Positions 8,504-16,974 of a stretch of 64,000 nucleotides of DNA are shown in pieces (position 1 is the stretch's first letter; each line of letters begins with the position of its first letter). The DNA lies in assembly GCF_020564935.1 (NCBI RefSeq), contig NZ_JAJCXB010000002.1, positions 282,855 through 346,854 of the forward strand. Reading direction: 5' to 3'. The DNA is from Streptomyces pinistramenti (GTDB lineage: Bacteria; Actinomycetota; Actinomycetes; Streptomycetales; Streptomycetaceae). The notes under the pieces are model-generated. The model had not been told where the DNA came from. It saw nothing but the letters and a program-made list of their open reading frames with translations, and did not search any database. The position numbers and the translations under genes are program-made.

Positions 8504-11017
8504 GTGACCCTTATCGATCATTTGCCGAAAGACGCCGGCCCCGATGCCCTCTTCGAAGCTTTTTCGACCTGGGCCGAGCAGCAGGGCATCACGCTCTACC
8601 CTGCCCAGGAGGAGGCGCTGATCGAGGTGGTCTCCGGGGCGAATCTCATCCTGTCCACGCCCACAGGCTCCGGCAAGAGCCTGGTGGCGGCGGGTGCCCA
8701 TTTCACCGCGCTCGCCCATGACCAGGTCACCTTCTACACGGCGCCGATCAAGGCGCTGGTGTCGGAGAAGTTCTTCGACCTGTGCAAGCTGTTCGGCACC
8801 GAGAACGTCGGCATGCTGACCGGTGACGCCTCCGTCAACGCGGACGCTCCGGTGATCTGCTGCACAGCTGAGGTGCTGGCCTCGATCGCGCTGCGGGACG
8901 GCAAGGACGCCGACATCGGCCAGGTCGTGATGGACGAGTTCCATTTCTACGCGGAGCAGGACCGCGGCTGGGCGTGGCAGATTCCGCTGCTGGAACTGCC
9001 GCAGGCACAGTTCATCCTGATGTCGGCGACGCTCGGCGACATGTCGCGGTTCGAAGAGGATCTGACCCGGCGTACCGGGAAGCCCACGTCGGTCGTGCGG
9101 TCGGCCACGCGGCCGGTTCCGCTGTCGTACGAGTACCGTGCGACGCCGATGACGGAGACGCTCACGGAGCTGTTGGAGACGCATCAGTCGCCGGTCTACA
9201 TCGTGCATTTCACGCAGGCCGCAGCGGTCGAGCGGGCGCAGGCGTTGATGAGCATCAATATGTGTACGCGTGCGGAGAAAGATGAGATCGCACAGCTCAT
9301 CGGGAATTTCCGGTTCACGACCAAGTTCGGTCGGAATCTGTCGCGTTACGTCCGGCATGGCATCGGTGTGCATCACGCCGGCATGCTGCCCAAGTACCGT
9401 CGGCTGGTCGAGAAACTGGCGCAGGCGGGCCTGCTGAAGGTGATCTGCGGTACGGACACGCTGGGCGTCGGCGTCAACGTGCCCATCCGTACGGTGCTGT
9501 TCACGGCGCTGACGAAGTACGACGGCACCCGGGTGCGGACGCTGCGGGCGCGGGAGTTCCACCAGATCGCAGGGCGTGCGGGGCGGGCCGGTTTCGACAC
9601 GGCGGGGTTTGTCGTGGCGCAGGCCCCCGATCATGTCGTCGAGAACGAGAAGGCGCTGGCGAAGGCCGGCGACGATCCGAAGAAGCGCCGCAAGGTGGTG
9701 CGGAAGAAGGCGCCGGAGGGCTTCGTCAACTGGGGCGAGAACACCTTCGAGAAGCTGATCGCTTCCGATCCCGAGCAGCTGACCTCGCGCTTCCGGGTGA
9801 CGCACACGATGCTGTTGTCCGTGATCGCCCGGCCGGGCAATGCCTTCAAAGCGATGCGTCATCTGCTGGAGGACAATCACGAGCCGCGCCGGAACCAGCT
9901 CAAGCACATTCGGCGGGCCATCGCGATCTACCGGTCGCTGCTGGACGGCGGCATCGTGGAGCAGCTGGACGAGCCGGACGCGGAGGGCCGGATCGTGCGG
10001 CTGACCGTGGACCTGCAGCAGGACTTCGCGTTGAACCAGCCGTTGTCGACGTTCGCGCTCGCGGCGTTCGACCTGCTGGATCCGGAGTCGCCGTCGTACG
10101 CCCTGGACATGGTCTCGGTCGTGGAGTCCACGCTGGACGATCCGCGGCAGATCCTGGCGGCGCAGCAGAACAAGGCGCGCGGCGAAGCGGTCGCCCAGAT
10201 GAAGGCCGATGGGGTCGAGTACGAGGACCGCATGGAACGCCTCATGGACGTCGAATACCCCAAGCCGCTGGAGGAGTTGCTGTTCCACGCCTACGGGCTG
10301 TACCGCAAGAGCCACCCGTGGGTCGGTGACCATCCGCTGTCGCCGAAGTCGGTGATCCGCGACATGTACGAACGCGCGATGACCTTCACGGAGTTCACGT
10401 CGTTCTACGAACTGGCGCGCACCGAGGGGATCGTGCTGCGTTACCTCGCGAGCGCGTTCAAGGCGCTGGATCACACCGTGCCGGACGATCTGAAGTCCGA
10501 GGATTTCCAGGACATCATCGCCTGGCTGGGCGAGATGGTGCGCCAGGTGGACTCCAGCCTGCTGGACGAGTGGGAACAGCTGGCCAATCCGGAGGTGGAG
10601 ACGGCGGAGCAGGCCGCGGAGCGGGCCGATCAGGTCCGGCCGGTCACGTCGAATGCGCGGGCGTTCCGGGTTCTGGTCCGCAATGCGATGTTCCGCAGGG
10701 TGGAGCTGGCTGCGCTGGACAAGGTGGAGGAACTCGGCGAGATGGACGCCGACTCCGGCTGGGACGTCGATGCCTGGGGCGATGCGATGGACGCCTACTG
10801 GGACGAGTACGAGGAGCTGGGCACCGGTCCGGATGCGCGCGGCCCGAAGTTGCTGCAGATCGAGGAGGACGCCGAGCACGGGCTGTGGAAGGTGCGGCAG
10901 ACTTTCGCCGACCCGAACGGCGACCACGACTGGGGCATCTCCGCGGAGGTGGATCTGTCCGCATCGGACGAGGAGGGGCGCGCGGTGGTGCGGGTCACGG
11001 ATGTGGGTCAGCTGTGA
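8504..11017 (+). CDS. DEAD/DEAH-box RNA helicase, Ski2-like with DUF3516
   Basis: Superfamily 2 helicase of 837 residues, similar in order to actinobacterial Ski2/Mtr4-like proteins carrying the C-terminal DUF3516 domain. Motifs: TPTGSGKS (52-59), DEFH (144-147), SAT (174-176), HHAGMLP (290-296), a motif V region GTDTLGVGVNVP near 316-327 and QIAGRAGRAGFD (354-365). The remainder, about 400-837, is the DUF3516-type helical region, rich in charged residues. A GTG start is used at 8504. The gene is divergent from the membrane hydrolase with about 130 bases between them. The role is probably RNA unwinding or decay; substrate not shown by sequence. Confidence 0.92.
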   Translation: MTLIDHLPKDAGPDALFEAFSTWAEQQGITLYPAQEEALIEVVSGANLILSTPTGSGKSLVAAGAHFTALAHDQVTFYTAPIKALVSEKFFDLCKLFGTENVGMLTGDASVNADAPVICCTAEVLASIALRDGKDADIGQVVMDEFHFYAEQDRGWAWQIPLLELPQAQFILMSATLGDMSRFEEDLTRRTGKPTSVVRSATRPVPLSYEYRATPMTETLTELLETHQSPVYIVHFTQAAAVERAQALMSINMCTRAEKDEIAQLIGNFRFTTKFGRNLSRYVRHGIGVHHAGMLPKYRRLVEKLAQAGLLKVICGTDTLGVGVNVPIRTVLFTALTKYDGTRVRTLRAREFHQIAGRAGRAGFDTAGFVVAQAPDHVVENEKALAKAGDDPKKRRKVVRKKAPEGFVNWGENTFEKLIASDPEQLTSRFRVTHTMLLSVIARPGNAFKAMRHLLEDNHEPRRNQLKHIRRAIAIYRSLLDGGIVEQLDEPDAEGRIVRLTVDLQQDFALNQPLSTFALAAFDLLDPESPSYALDMVSVVESTLDDPRQILAAQQNKARGEAVAQMKADGVEYEDRMERLMDVEYPKPLEELLFHAYGLYRKSHPWVGDHPLSPKSVIRDMYERAMTFTEFTSFYELARTEGIVLRYLASAFKALDHTVPDDLKSEDFQDIIAWLGEMVRQVDSSLLDEWEQLANPEVETAEQAAERADQVRPVTSNARAFRVLVRNAMFRRVELAALDKVEELGEMDADSGWDVDAWGDAMDAYWDEYEELGTGPDARGPKLLQIEEDAEHGLWKVRQTFADPNGDHDWGISAEVDLSASDEEGRAVVRVTDVGQL

Positions 11018-11066
11018 ACGGGAGTCGGCGGAGGCCGGCGTCGGAGGCGATGGAGGGGCACCGGGC

Positions 11067-11933
11067 ATGACGGGTTCGGACGAGAAGCTGGTCGACCTGC
11101 TGGATCTGGAGCAGATCGAGGTCAACATTTTCCGCGGCCGCAGCCCGCAGGAGTCTCTGCAGCGGGTGTTCGGCGGGCAGGTCGCGGGACAGGCGCTGGT
11201 GGCGGCAGGTCGGACCACGGAAGGGGACCGGCCGGTCCATTCGCTGCACGCGTATTTTCTGCGGCCGGGCCGCCCCGGGGTGCCGATCGTGTACCAGGTG
11301 GAGCGGGTACGCGACGGGCGGTCCTTCACCACTCGCCGGGTCGTCGCCGTCCAGCAGGGACGCACGATCTTCAATTTGACCGCCTCCTTTCACAAGCCGG
11401 AACCCGGCTTCGATCATCAGTTGCCGATGCGCCGGGTGCCCGGACCTGAGGGCTTGCCGACGATCTCGGAAGAGGTTCGCGAGCGTCTGGGCGCGCTGCC
11501 CGAGGCGCTGCAGCGGATGGCCCGCCGGCAACCGTTCGACGTGCGGTATGTCGACCGGCTGCGGTGGACCGCGGATGAGGTCGAGGGTGCCGAGCCGCGC
11601 AGCACGGTGTGGATGCGCGCCGTGGATCCGTTGGGTGACGATCCGCTGGTGCACACCTGCGCGCTGACCTACGCCAGCGACATGACCCTGCTTGACGCGG
11701 TGCGTGTCCCGATCGAGCCGCTGTGGGGCCCGCGCGGATTCGACATGGCCTCCCTCGACCACGCGATGTGGTTCCACCGGCCGTTCCGTGCGGACGAGTG
11801 GTTTCTCTACGACCAGGAGTCGCCGATCGCCACCGGCGGCCGTGGGCTGGCCCGGGGCGCGATCTACGACCGGGAGGGCAGGCTGCTGGTGTCCGTCGTC
11901 CAGGAAGGGCTGTTCAGGAAGCTGGGCGGCTGA
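11067..11933 (+). CDS. tesB: Acyl-CoA thioesterase II
   Basis: Double-hotdog acyl-CoA thioesterase that hydrolyses medium- and long-chain acyl-CoA to free acid and CoA. The 288-residue length matches TesB. Family segments include VFGGQVAGQALVAA near 30-45, HSLHAYFLRPG near 58-68, the RSFTTRRVVAVQQG stretch, ASDMTLLD around the catalytic Asp, SLDHAMWFHRPF, and a C-terminal GRGLARGAIYDREG followed by LLVSVVQEGLFR. The ATG at 11067 follows a GGAGGGGCACCGGG region. It lies 50 bases after the helicase stop and may be co-transcribed with it. Its 3' end overlaps the convergent DUF6397 gene by 70 bases. Confidence 0.93.
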   Translation: MTGSDEKLVDLLDLEQIEVNIFRGRSPQESLQRVFGGQVAGQALVAAGRTTEGDRPVHSLHAYFLRPGRPGVPIVYQVERVRDGRSFTTRRVVAVQQGRTIFNLTASFHKPEPGFDHQLPMRRVPGPEGLPTISEEVRERLGALPEALQRMARRQPFDVRYVDRLRWTADEVEGAEPRSTVWMRAVDPLGDDPLVHTCALTYASDMTLLDAVRVPIEPLWGPRGFDMASLDHAMWFHRPFRADEWFLYDQESPIATGGRGLARGAIYDREGRLLVSVVQEGLFRKLGG

Positions 11934-12757
11934 CGTCGGCGTGCTGGGGACGGTCCGGAGGCGGCCCGGAGGCGATCGGGGGCTTCCCTGCGGGCCTCCT
12001 CCAGGGCCCGGGAGAGGTTGACGCGGTACCACAGCACTTCGTCGAACTCCTCGGCCGTCAGGACGCGTTCGAAGGATTCCCGTGCGGCGGCGGTGGCCGT
12101 GATCACGGAGGCGAAGTGTGGCTTGAGGCGGCGGAGCAGGGACCGCTCCAGCGGGTCGCCGACGACGGAGGCGCATTCCTCCGGGGGCAGTACGGCGGCG
12201 ATGACCGCGGCTGATTCCCAGGGGTCCGCCGTCTGTCCCATGAGCTGGGCGACGCGGCGGCCGCGCCATTGGCGTGCCCGCCAGTCCTGTCCGTCGTCGA
12301 GCATGACGCGCATCGCCGCGGGGGTGTTGCCCCGCAGGAGTTCGGGTTCGCGGTCGGCGAAGTCGGCCACCTCCGCGGCGAGATAGAGCCAGACGAGGGC
12401 GCCGTAGCGGTTGACGTAGAACCTGACGGGGCCGAAGCAGCCGGCCCTCGTCAGGCGCAGGAAGCGGCTGGGCGCGATGCCCATCAGTTCGGCAGCCTCC
12501 GTCGTCCCGACAGTGCGGATCCGTTCCCGGAGAGTGTCCGGGAAGCCCGGCTCGGCCTGCAGCCTGGCGATCTCTTCCGCCGGGACGCGGCGGCGGTTCA
12601 GCGGGGCACCACCCCCGGGCCGGTTATCGGTCCCGGCGGGTACGGTGCGCACTTCTCCCAGCTGGGTGGCGAGTTCGAACTCACCGGTCCTCAGCTCCAG
12701 TTCGCGGGCGGCTCGCCCCGTGGCGAGCGTCTGCTGCCCGTCGCACATCACAGTCAT
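11864..12757 (-). CDS. DUF6397-like Streptomyces protein
   Basis: About 297 residues. The N-terminal third contains a helix-turn-helix-like stretch (TLATGRAARELELRTGEF and later TVGTTEAAELMGIAPSR), suggesting a DNA-binding or MerR-like fold repeated twice. The middle is helical and rich in Arg/Glu. I associate it with the Streptomyces-restricted DUF6397 family from memory only. The start at 12757 is favoured by a GGGGGA ribosome-binding site. The last 23 or so residues are encoded antisense to the end of tesB and look like read-through sequence rather than a conserved domain. Function unknown; regulation is a guess from the helix-turn-helix-like segments. Confidence 0.65.
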   Translation of the reverse strand: MTVMCDGQQTLATGRAARELELRTGEFELATQLGEVRTVPAGTDNRPGGGAPLNRRRVPAEEIARLQAEPGFPDTLRERIRTVGTTEAAELMGIAPSRFLRLTRAGCFGPVRFYVNRYGALVWLYLAAEVADFADREPELLRGNTPAAMRVMLDDGQDWRARQWRGRRVAQLMGQTADPWESAAVIAAVLPPEECASVVGDPLERSLLRRLKPHFASVITATAAARESFERVLTAEEFDEVLWYRVNLSRALEEARREAPDRLRAASGPSPARRRQPPSFLNSPSWTTDTSSLPSRS

Positions 12758-12836
12758 GTCTGTTCCCCCACAGCTCGGTCGATCACTGACAGTCACGACT
12801 GTAGCGAGGGGGGATGACAGTGGGTCAACCCACGTC

Positions 12837-13244
12837 TCAAGCCTGTGGATAACTTTGCGGCTGCCGTGCCGCGACGGCGAGGTGTTCGCCGACGCGGTTG
12901 ACGAGCAGGGTCATTTCGTAGGCGATCTGTCCCATGTCGGCGTCCGAGCCCGCCAGTACGCCCAGGCAACTGCCGTCGCCGGCCGCGGTCACGAACAGCA
13001 CGGCCTCATCGAATTCGACCATCGTCTGCCGGACCCGTCCGGCCCGGAAATGGAGCCCCGTCCCTTTCGCGAGACTGTGCAGCCCCGAAGCGACCGCGGC
13101 CAGATGTTCCGCGTCCTCCTGCGTCAACTCCTGGCTGGTGCCCGTGACCAGCCCGTCGTTGGAAAGCACCAGTGCGTGCCGCACGTTCTCCACGCGGTTG
13201 GTCAGATCGTCCAGCAGCCAGTCGAGTCCGCTGGTCAGTGCCAT
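12837..13244 (-). CDS. Roadblock/LC7 domain protein (CvnB/MglB-like)
   Basis: Small roadblock/LC7 protein of 135 residues, the fold that in bacteria dimerises and acts as a GTPase-activating or scaffold partner of Ras-like GTPases (MglB for MglA; CvnB in Streptomyces conservons). Recognisable elements are LDWLLDDLTNRV, HALVLSNDGLVTG, EHLAAVASGLHSLAKG and a C-terminal helix with LLVNRVGEHL. In a typical conservon a sensor-like kinase (CvnA), roadblock protein (CvnB), DUF742 protein (CvnC) and GTPase (CvnD) are adjacent. Here only the roadblock protein and, 0.7 kb away, the GTPase are present. The start at 13244 follows GAGGAACCGGC. Confidence 0.88.
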   Translation of the reverse strand: MALTSGLDWLLDDLTNRVENVRHALVLSNDGLVTGTSQELTQEDAEHLAAVASGLHSLAKGTGLHFRAGRVRQTMVEFDEAVLFVTAAGDGSCLGVLAGSDADMGQIAYEMTLLVNRVGEHLAVAARQPQSYPQA

Positions 13245-13417
13245 GCCGGTTCCTCCCCGTGTCCCCGTCCACGCCCGCGACGCGGTCGGCAGCCCGTCCA
13301 CAACTGCCGTGCCAGCCTGGCTCACCTCCGGCATCTCGGCAAGCGGCCCTGCAGCGCAGTTCTGCCGCCCGGCGTGCCCTGCCCCGCGCCGTCGTTCCGG
13401 GTGGGGAGTATGTGCGC

Positions 13418-13846
13418 ATGGCACGAAAAATGACCAAGGATGAGTGGCAGAAGTTCCTTTCCGAGGGAACCCGTACCGGCAAGCTGTCGACCGTACGGGC
13501 CGACGGCAGCCCGCACGTCGCCCCGGTGTGGTTCCTCGTGGACGGCGACGAGGTGGTGTTCAACACGGGAAAGGACACGGTCAAGGGCCGCAATCTGCTG
13601 CGCGACGGCAGGGTGGCGCTGTGCGTCGACGACGAACGGCCGCCTTTCGCGTTCGTCGTCCTCCAGGGGACGGCGGAGATCAATGACGAGGTGGCGGAAG
13701 TGCGCCACTGGGCCACGCGTATCGCGGCGCGCTACATGGGTGAGGAGCGTGCAGAGGAGTACGGCGCACGGAACGGGGTGCCCGGAGAACTGGTGGTGCG
13801 GGTCACGATCGACAACGCCGTAGCCGTGGCGGAACTCGCCTCCTGA
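13418..13846 (+). CDS. PPOX-class F420-dependent oxidoreductase
   Basis: Split-barrel flavin/F420-binding protein of 142 residues, of the Rv1155-like PPOX class. Visible features: RTGKLSTVRADGSPHVAPVWF at the N-terminus, GDEVVFNTGKDTVKGRNLLRD for cofactor phosphate contacts, VALCVDDERPPFAFVVLQG and a C-terminal GELVVRVTIDNAVAVAE. The ATG follows GGGGAG with nine-base spacing. The gene sits between, and points away from, the roadblock gene, and runs towards the GTPase. The substrate cannot be read from the sequence. F420 rather than FMN use is inferred from the actinobacterial subfamily. Confidence 0.85.
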   Translation: MARKMTKDEWQKFLSEGTRTGKLSTVRADGSPHVAPVWFLVDGDEVVFNTGKDTVKGRNLLRDGRVALCVDDERPPFAFVVLQGTAEINDEVAEVRHWATRIAARYMGEERAEEYGARNGVPGELVVRVTIDNAVAVAELAS

Positions 13847-13852
13847 CGGGCG

Positions 13853-13906
13853 GGACGGGCCGCATACGGGGCGGCGCACTCACGATGCGCCGCAGGCGGC
13901 CCGTCC
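13853..13906. terminator. Nested hairpin, bidirectional terminator
   Basis: Outer 11-bp perfect stem (13853-13863 with 13896-13906) encloses a second 8-bp stem (13871-13878 with 13886-13893). It lies between the convergent oxidoreductase and GTPase genes. Confidence 0.8.
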
Positions 13907-13971
13907 ACCCGAGCGGGACGCCGGCCCGTGAGCCCCGTCGGCCGTGATGGGGGCCGGTCCCGGCCCCCGGC

Positions 13972-14586
13972 TCATCCGACCGAATCGAGTACGGGAGAGG
14001 TGTACCGCCGCCCGGCATGCTCGACCAGCCGGATGAGCACCTCCTTGCCCGAGTCGCGGTCGCGTGCGTCGCAGAGCACCACCGGGGTGCCGCGGTCCAG
14101 ATCGAGTGCGTGGGCCACCTCGTCAGCGGCATAAGAGCGGGAATCCGCAAAGCAGTTGACGGCCACCAGGAACGGGACGGCGCGCCGTTCGAAGTAGTCG
14201 ACCGCCGGGAAACAGTCCTCCAGGCGCCGGGTGTCCGCCAGTACCACGGCGCCCAGGGCGCCGTCCGAGAGGTCGTCCCACAGGAACCAGAAGCGGTCCT
14301 GACCCGGCGTCCCGAAGAGGTAGAGCGACAGGCCCGACCTGATGGTGATGCGGCCGAAGTCCATGGCCACCGTGGTGGTGGTCTTGCGGTGCACCTTCCC
14401 GGTGTCGTCCACCGATTCGCTCGCGGAGGTGAGCTCTTCCTCCGTGCGCAGCGGGCGGATCTCGCTGACGGACCCCACCAGCGTCGTCTTGCCCACCCCG
14501 AAGCCGCCGGCCACCAGGATCTTCAGCGCCAGGTCGGGGCCGGGGTCCAGGGCAGTGCCGTTCGGATCCCCTTGTGCGGCTGTCAT
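13972..14586 (-). CDS. Conservon-type Ras-like GTPase (CvnD family)
   Basis: Small P-loop GTPase of 204 residues, like the CvnD proteins of Streptomyces conservons. Walker A is GGFGVGKT at 27-34. The switch II region reads FGTPGQDRFWFLWDDL, the usual CvnD form of DxPGQ, and is followed by GALGAVVLADTRRL and NCFAD near the nucleotide-specificity position. The start at 14586 is chosen for its GGAGGAAAC ribosome-binding site, removing a 34-residue Arg/Pro-rich in-frame extension. No CvnA or CvnC gene is adjacent. It is transcribed in the same direction as the roadblock gene about 730 bases downstream, which would be its natural partner. Confidence 0.9.
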   Translation of the reverse strand: MTAAQGDPNGTALDPGPDLALKILVAGGFGVGKTTLVGSVSEIRPLRTEEELTSASESVDDTGKVHRKTTTTVAMDFGRITIRSGLSLYLFGTPGQDRFWFLWDDLSDGALGAVVLADTRRLEDCFPAVDYFERRAVPFLVAVNCFADSRSYAADEVAHALDLDRGTPVVLCDARDRDSGKEVLIRLVEHAGRRYTSPVLDSVG

Positions 14587-14878
14587 CGGCCGTTTCCTCC
14601 AGGATGCAGGTCCCCGTGCGGCACGGGGCGATCGGATGCACGGCTCGGTGACAGGAGCCGCGGGCGGCTGAGCGCCGTCCGAAACCATGGCGAGGACCGT
14701 ACCCCCGCGCCATCAGGAATTCCTTGATTTTCGGGAAAGCTTTCCAGGTGCATACGTTCAGATCCCCTACTGGACCGCGTAGTTGAGCTGTAACGGCACC
14801 GACTGCCCCCTCACTGACCGGAATTGAACGGTCTGGGAACGTTCCCTTTCGCCAGGGATCACGGGGGATCGTGGGCGC

Positions 14879-16362
14879 ATGACGCAGCAGGAGTCGCCGG
14901 AACGCCTGGAATGTGATGCCGCAGCGAACACGTCGGCCGGCGTGGTCGAACGCCACGGCATCAACCCCGTGCCGGAGTCCGAACGCCACGGCACGCCCCG
15001 GGCCCCGTTCTGGCCGTGGGCCGCCTCGGGCTGTCCCTCCTGTCCATCGTCTACGGCGTGCACATGGTGGCACTCGGGCTGAGCCCTTGGCAGGCCCTCG
15101 TCACCGGGACCGCCGGGTACGTGCTGTCGTTCCTCCTGGTCAGCCTGGTGTCGGTCGCCGGCGCCCGGACCGGCGCGCCCACCATGGCCATCGGCCGGGC
15201 CTCCTTCGGCCGGCAGGGCAACAAGCTGCCCACGCTGTTCAGTTACCTCTCCACCATCGGCTGGGAAACGGTGCTGGTCGCCCTGTCCTCCCTCGGCGGG
15301 TCCGCCATCCTGGCGCGGCTGTCGCCGACGGTGTTCGCGCAAGCGGACGGGACGACTCCGACGACCGCTGCGCAGGCGCTGTGCTTCGCCACGACTGCCG
15401 TATCGGTCGTGGTGGTGGGGATCTTCGGGCACGCGCTGATCATGAAGGTGCAGAAGTATCTGACCGCGGCCATCACCGCCATGACGGCGGCCTCCGTGGT
15501 GCTGTTGGCCGACCGCATCGATCCGGCGGCCCTCCGGCACGGCACACCGGGAGACGCGGGAACCTTCATCGGCGGCATCGTGTTCGCGATGACGCTGCTC
15601 GGCCCGGGCTGGGTGAACTGCGGCGCCGACTACAGCCGGTACCTGCCGCGCGGACAGCAGCGGCCGGGCGATCACCGGCTGGACGACCCTGGGCGGCGTC
15701 CTGTCGCCACTGGTACTCCTGGTCTTCGGCGTCCTGCTCGACGCGAACGACCCGAAGCTCGCCGCGGCCGCGGCCGCCGACCCCGTGGGCGCGCTCGCCG
15801 CCGAGCTGCGCACCTGGTTCCTGGTGCCGTATCTGCCGGCCGCCATCGGGGGCTTCACCTCCGGGGCGATCATGGACATCTACAGCTCCGGCATGTCGCT
15901 GCTGACCCTGGGCATCCCCGTCCGCCGCCATCTGGCGGTGCTGGTGGACGGCGCCCTGATGGCGGTGGCGGCTGGTACGTCCTGTTCGTCTCCCCCAGCT
16001 TCTTCGCCACCTTCCAGGCGTTCCTGTCCGTCATCGGTGTGGCGATGGCAGCGTGGACGGCCGTCTTCCTGGTGGAGCAGTGGCATCGGCGCCACACCGG
16101 GTTCGACCTGGCGGCGACGCGCACCCTGGGGTGGCCCGCCGTGCTGTCGCTTGCCGCCGCCACGGCCGTCGGCCTCGGTCTGATCACCTCCGCCGATCCC
16201 AACATCGCCCGTGCGGTGGGCTTCCTGCTCACCGAATCCGCTGCTCACGGCAGACTGGGCGCCATGAACCTCGGCGTCGTGGTGGCTCTGGTCGCCGCGG
16301 CCGTCCTCTACGCCGCCACCGCCCCTCTGGCAGACCGTGCCGCCACCGAAGGAGTCCGATGA
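14879..16362 (+). pseudogene. NCS1 cytosine/purine permease, frameshifted three times
   Basis: Homologue of CodB-like NCS1 nucleobase transporters spread over two reading frames. The N-terminal motif ERHGTPRAPFWPW is in the frame of 14879. It changes near 15015 to the frame carrying LSLLSIVYGVHMVALGLSPW, TMAIGRASFG and GPGWVNCGADYSRYLPRG. It changes back near 15655 for AITGWTTLGGVLSPLVLLVF through SGAIMDIYSSGMSLLTLGIP, and again near 15970 for WYVLFVSPSFFATFQAFL to the end. Each junction looks like a small indel, the last probably one lost G. Joined together they give a near-complete permease. Either the gene is dead or the sequence has local errors. The 3' end overlaps the methyltransferase start by four bases. 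Confidence 0.85.
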
Positions 16363-16970
16363 CCGACGACCACACCGACCGGACGGAGCACGTCCGGGCG
16401 TTCTTCGCACCGCGCGCAGCCGGCTGGGACAGCCGCTTCCCCGACGACGGCCCCGCCTACGCCGCAGGCGTCGCCGAGCTGGGCCTGCGGGAAGGCGACC
16501 GGGTCCTGGACGCCGGCTGCGGCACGGGACGCGCCCTGCCCGCGCTACGCGCCGCCGTGGGCCCGCGCGGAACCGTCCTGGGCGCGGACCTCACCCCCGA
16601 GATGCTGCACGCCGCCGTACGAGCCGGACGGGACACCGCCGCCTGCCTGCTGCTGGCGGATGCGGGACGACTGCCGCTCGGCGGCGGAACGCTGGACGCC
16701 GTCTTCGCCGCCGGGCTCATCTCCCACCTGCCGGACCCGGCAGGCAATCTCACCGAACTCGCCAGAACCGTGCGCCCCGGAGGCCGGCTGGCACTGTTCC
16801 ACCCCATCGGGCGGGCCGCCCTCGCCGCGCGCAAGGGCCGCCCGCTCACCCCCGACGACCTACGGGCCAAGCCGAACCTGCGGCCCCTCCTTGCCGGCAG
16901 CGGCTGGGACCTCATCCGTTATGCCGACGCGGACACCCACTTTCTGGCACTGGCGGTCCGCAGGGGCTGA
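16359..16970 (+). CDS. Class I SAM-dependent methyltransferase
   Basis: Small Rossmann-fold methyltransferase of 203 residues, of the UbiE/Methyltransf_11 type. Motif I is VLDAGCGTGRALP with DAGCGTG at 51-57; the acidic motif II is GADLTPEMLHAA; motif III is LDAVFAAGLISHLPDP, followed by RPGGRLALFHPIGR. There is no extra substrate domain. The ATG overlaps the stop of the permease remnant (ATGA), suggesting the two were once an operon and that expression may now suffer if the upstream gene is untranslated. The 3' end is four bases from the convergent MpaB-like gene. Substrate unknown. Confidence 0.87.
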   Translation: MTDDHTDRTEHVRAFFAPRAAGWDSRFPDDGPAYAAGVAELGLREGDRVLDAGCGTGRALPALRAAVGPRGTVLGADLTPEMLHAAVRAGRDTAACLLLADAGRLPLGGGTLDAVFAAGLISHLPDPAGNLTELARTVRPGGRLALFHPIGRAALAARKGRPLTPDDLRAKPNLRPLLAGSGWDLIRYADADTHFLALAVRRG

Positions 16971-16974
16971 GCGG

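Noticed and set aside
5261..11374. A very long open frame (2037 codons) on the minus strand
   Set aside because: It is antisense to the ABC exporter, helicase and other intact genes and reads as His/Arg/Gln-rich shadow sequence of GC-rich DNA, with no domain of its own.
14599..14878. Possible riboswitch before the permease remnant
   Set aside because: No conserved purine-riboswitch core or other known aptamer could be recognised.
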